Source: Dehalococcoidia bacterium (GTDB lineage: Bacteria > Chloroflexota > Dehalococcoidia > Lucifugimonadales > SHYT01). Taken from it: DNA of 64,000 bases. Position 1 is the first letter of the stretch. The number at the start of each line of letters is the position of its first letter. Below the pieces are notes generated by a model. The model was not told where the DNA came from and ran no database searches. It worked only from the letters and a program-made list of their open reading frames with translations. The stretch spans positions 1 through 64,000 of the forward strand of contig SHXZ01000007.1 of assembly GCA_009693045.1 (NCBI GenBank), read 5' to 3'. Positions 63,967 through 64,000 of this stretch are shown in pieces. The position numbers and the translations under genes are program-made.

Positions 63967-64000
63967 CAAGGGACACCCCACAGACACCACGGTGCTGCGA

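Overview
The window is a bacterial chromosome segment of high GC with dense, mostly minus-strand housekeeping genes separated by repeat-filled spacers. Gene content suggests a member of the Chloroflexota, probably Dehalococcoidia/SAR202-like. The grounds are a very short EF-Ts, a NurA-HerA pair, a CcmE of the CxxxY type, non-FadA thiolase and DUF35 proteins, no outer-membrane genes, and many small palindromes, one of which is read in frame as LSLSKDE. The taxon is an inference, not something the sequence states.

Layout. 1-3326: minus-strand translation operon rpsB-tsf-pyrH-frr-uppS (uppS runs off the left edge). 3362-8842: plus-strand aspS, tig, clpP, clpX. 8974-16511: minus strand with a PurN-like formyltransferase, xseB, a cysteine-bearing PD-(D/E)XK protein, xseA and metH. 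16670-17636: an AT-richer orphan and an AbrB antitoxin followed by a truncated VapC. 17713-26180: minus strand with cinA, an alcohol dehydrogenase and the pyruvate dehydrogenase complex (transcription order lpdA, pdhA, pdhB, pdhC). 26600-27380: a small orphan and a DUF35 protein with a probable indel. 27651-30907: an RlmD-Maf fusion, tatA/B, tatC and a convergent 53-residue tatA. 31480-34177: rpsU, yqeY, purQ, EamA transporter. 34886-39382: htpX-pspAB, MscS-like protein, ccmE, zf-HC2 protein and ECF sigma factor. 40113-43982: thiolase and 3-hydroxyacyl-CoA dehydrogenase, a HExxH protein, rplS. 44373-44900: tRNA-Arg(TCG) with an integrase relic beside it. 45026-53442: MBL hydrolase, recJ, fabF, glutaredoxin, dienelactone hydrolase, HicB/DinB-like and CopD-like proteins. 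53702-60749: nurA - HAS-barrel gene - herA, a PLD-family pseudogene, a selB 3' relic, a GIY-YIG protein and selB. 61169-63966: a MazEF-type module, two tandem VOC proteins and a leucine-dehydrogenase pseudogene.

Functionally the window covers translation (ribosomal proteins, EF-Ts, RRF, AspRS, SelB), protein quality control (trigger factor, ClpXP, HtpX), DNA repair (XseAB, RecJ, HerA-NurA), central carbon and fatty-acid metabolism (PDH complex, thiolase/HAD, FabF), C1 and purine metabolism (MetH, PurN-like, PurQ) and export or cytochrome c maturation (Tat, CcmE).

The most striking feature is the load of short dispersed palindromes. One family is a polypyrimidine hairpin present in well over twenty copies. 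Copies abut the start codons of at least four genes, supply the metH stop codon, and are read in frame inside at least three proteins. I did not find a CRISPR array, a complete IS element or a complete new defence system. The best candidates for something undescribed are the gene-sculpting repeats, the RlmD-Maf fusion, the lone Fe-S-like PD-(D/E)XK protein, and the cassette bounded by two selB 3' ends.
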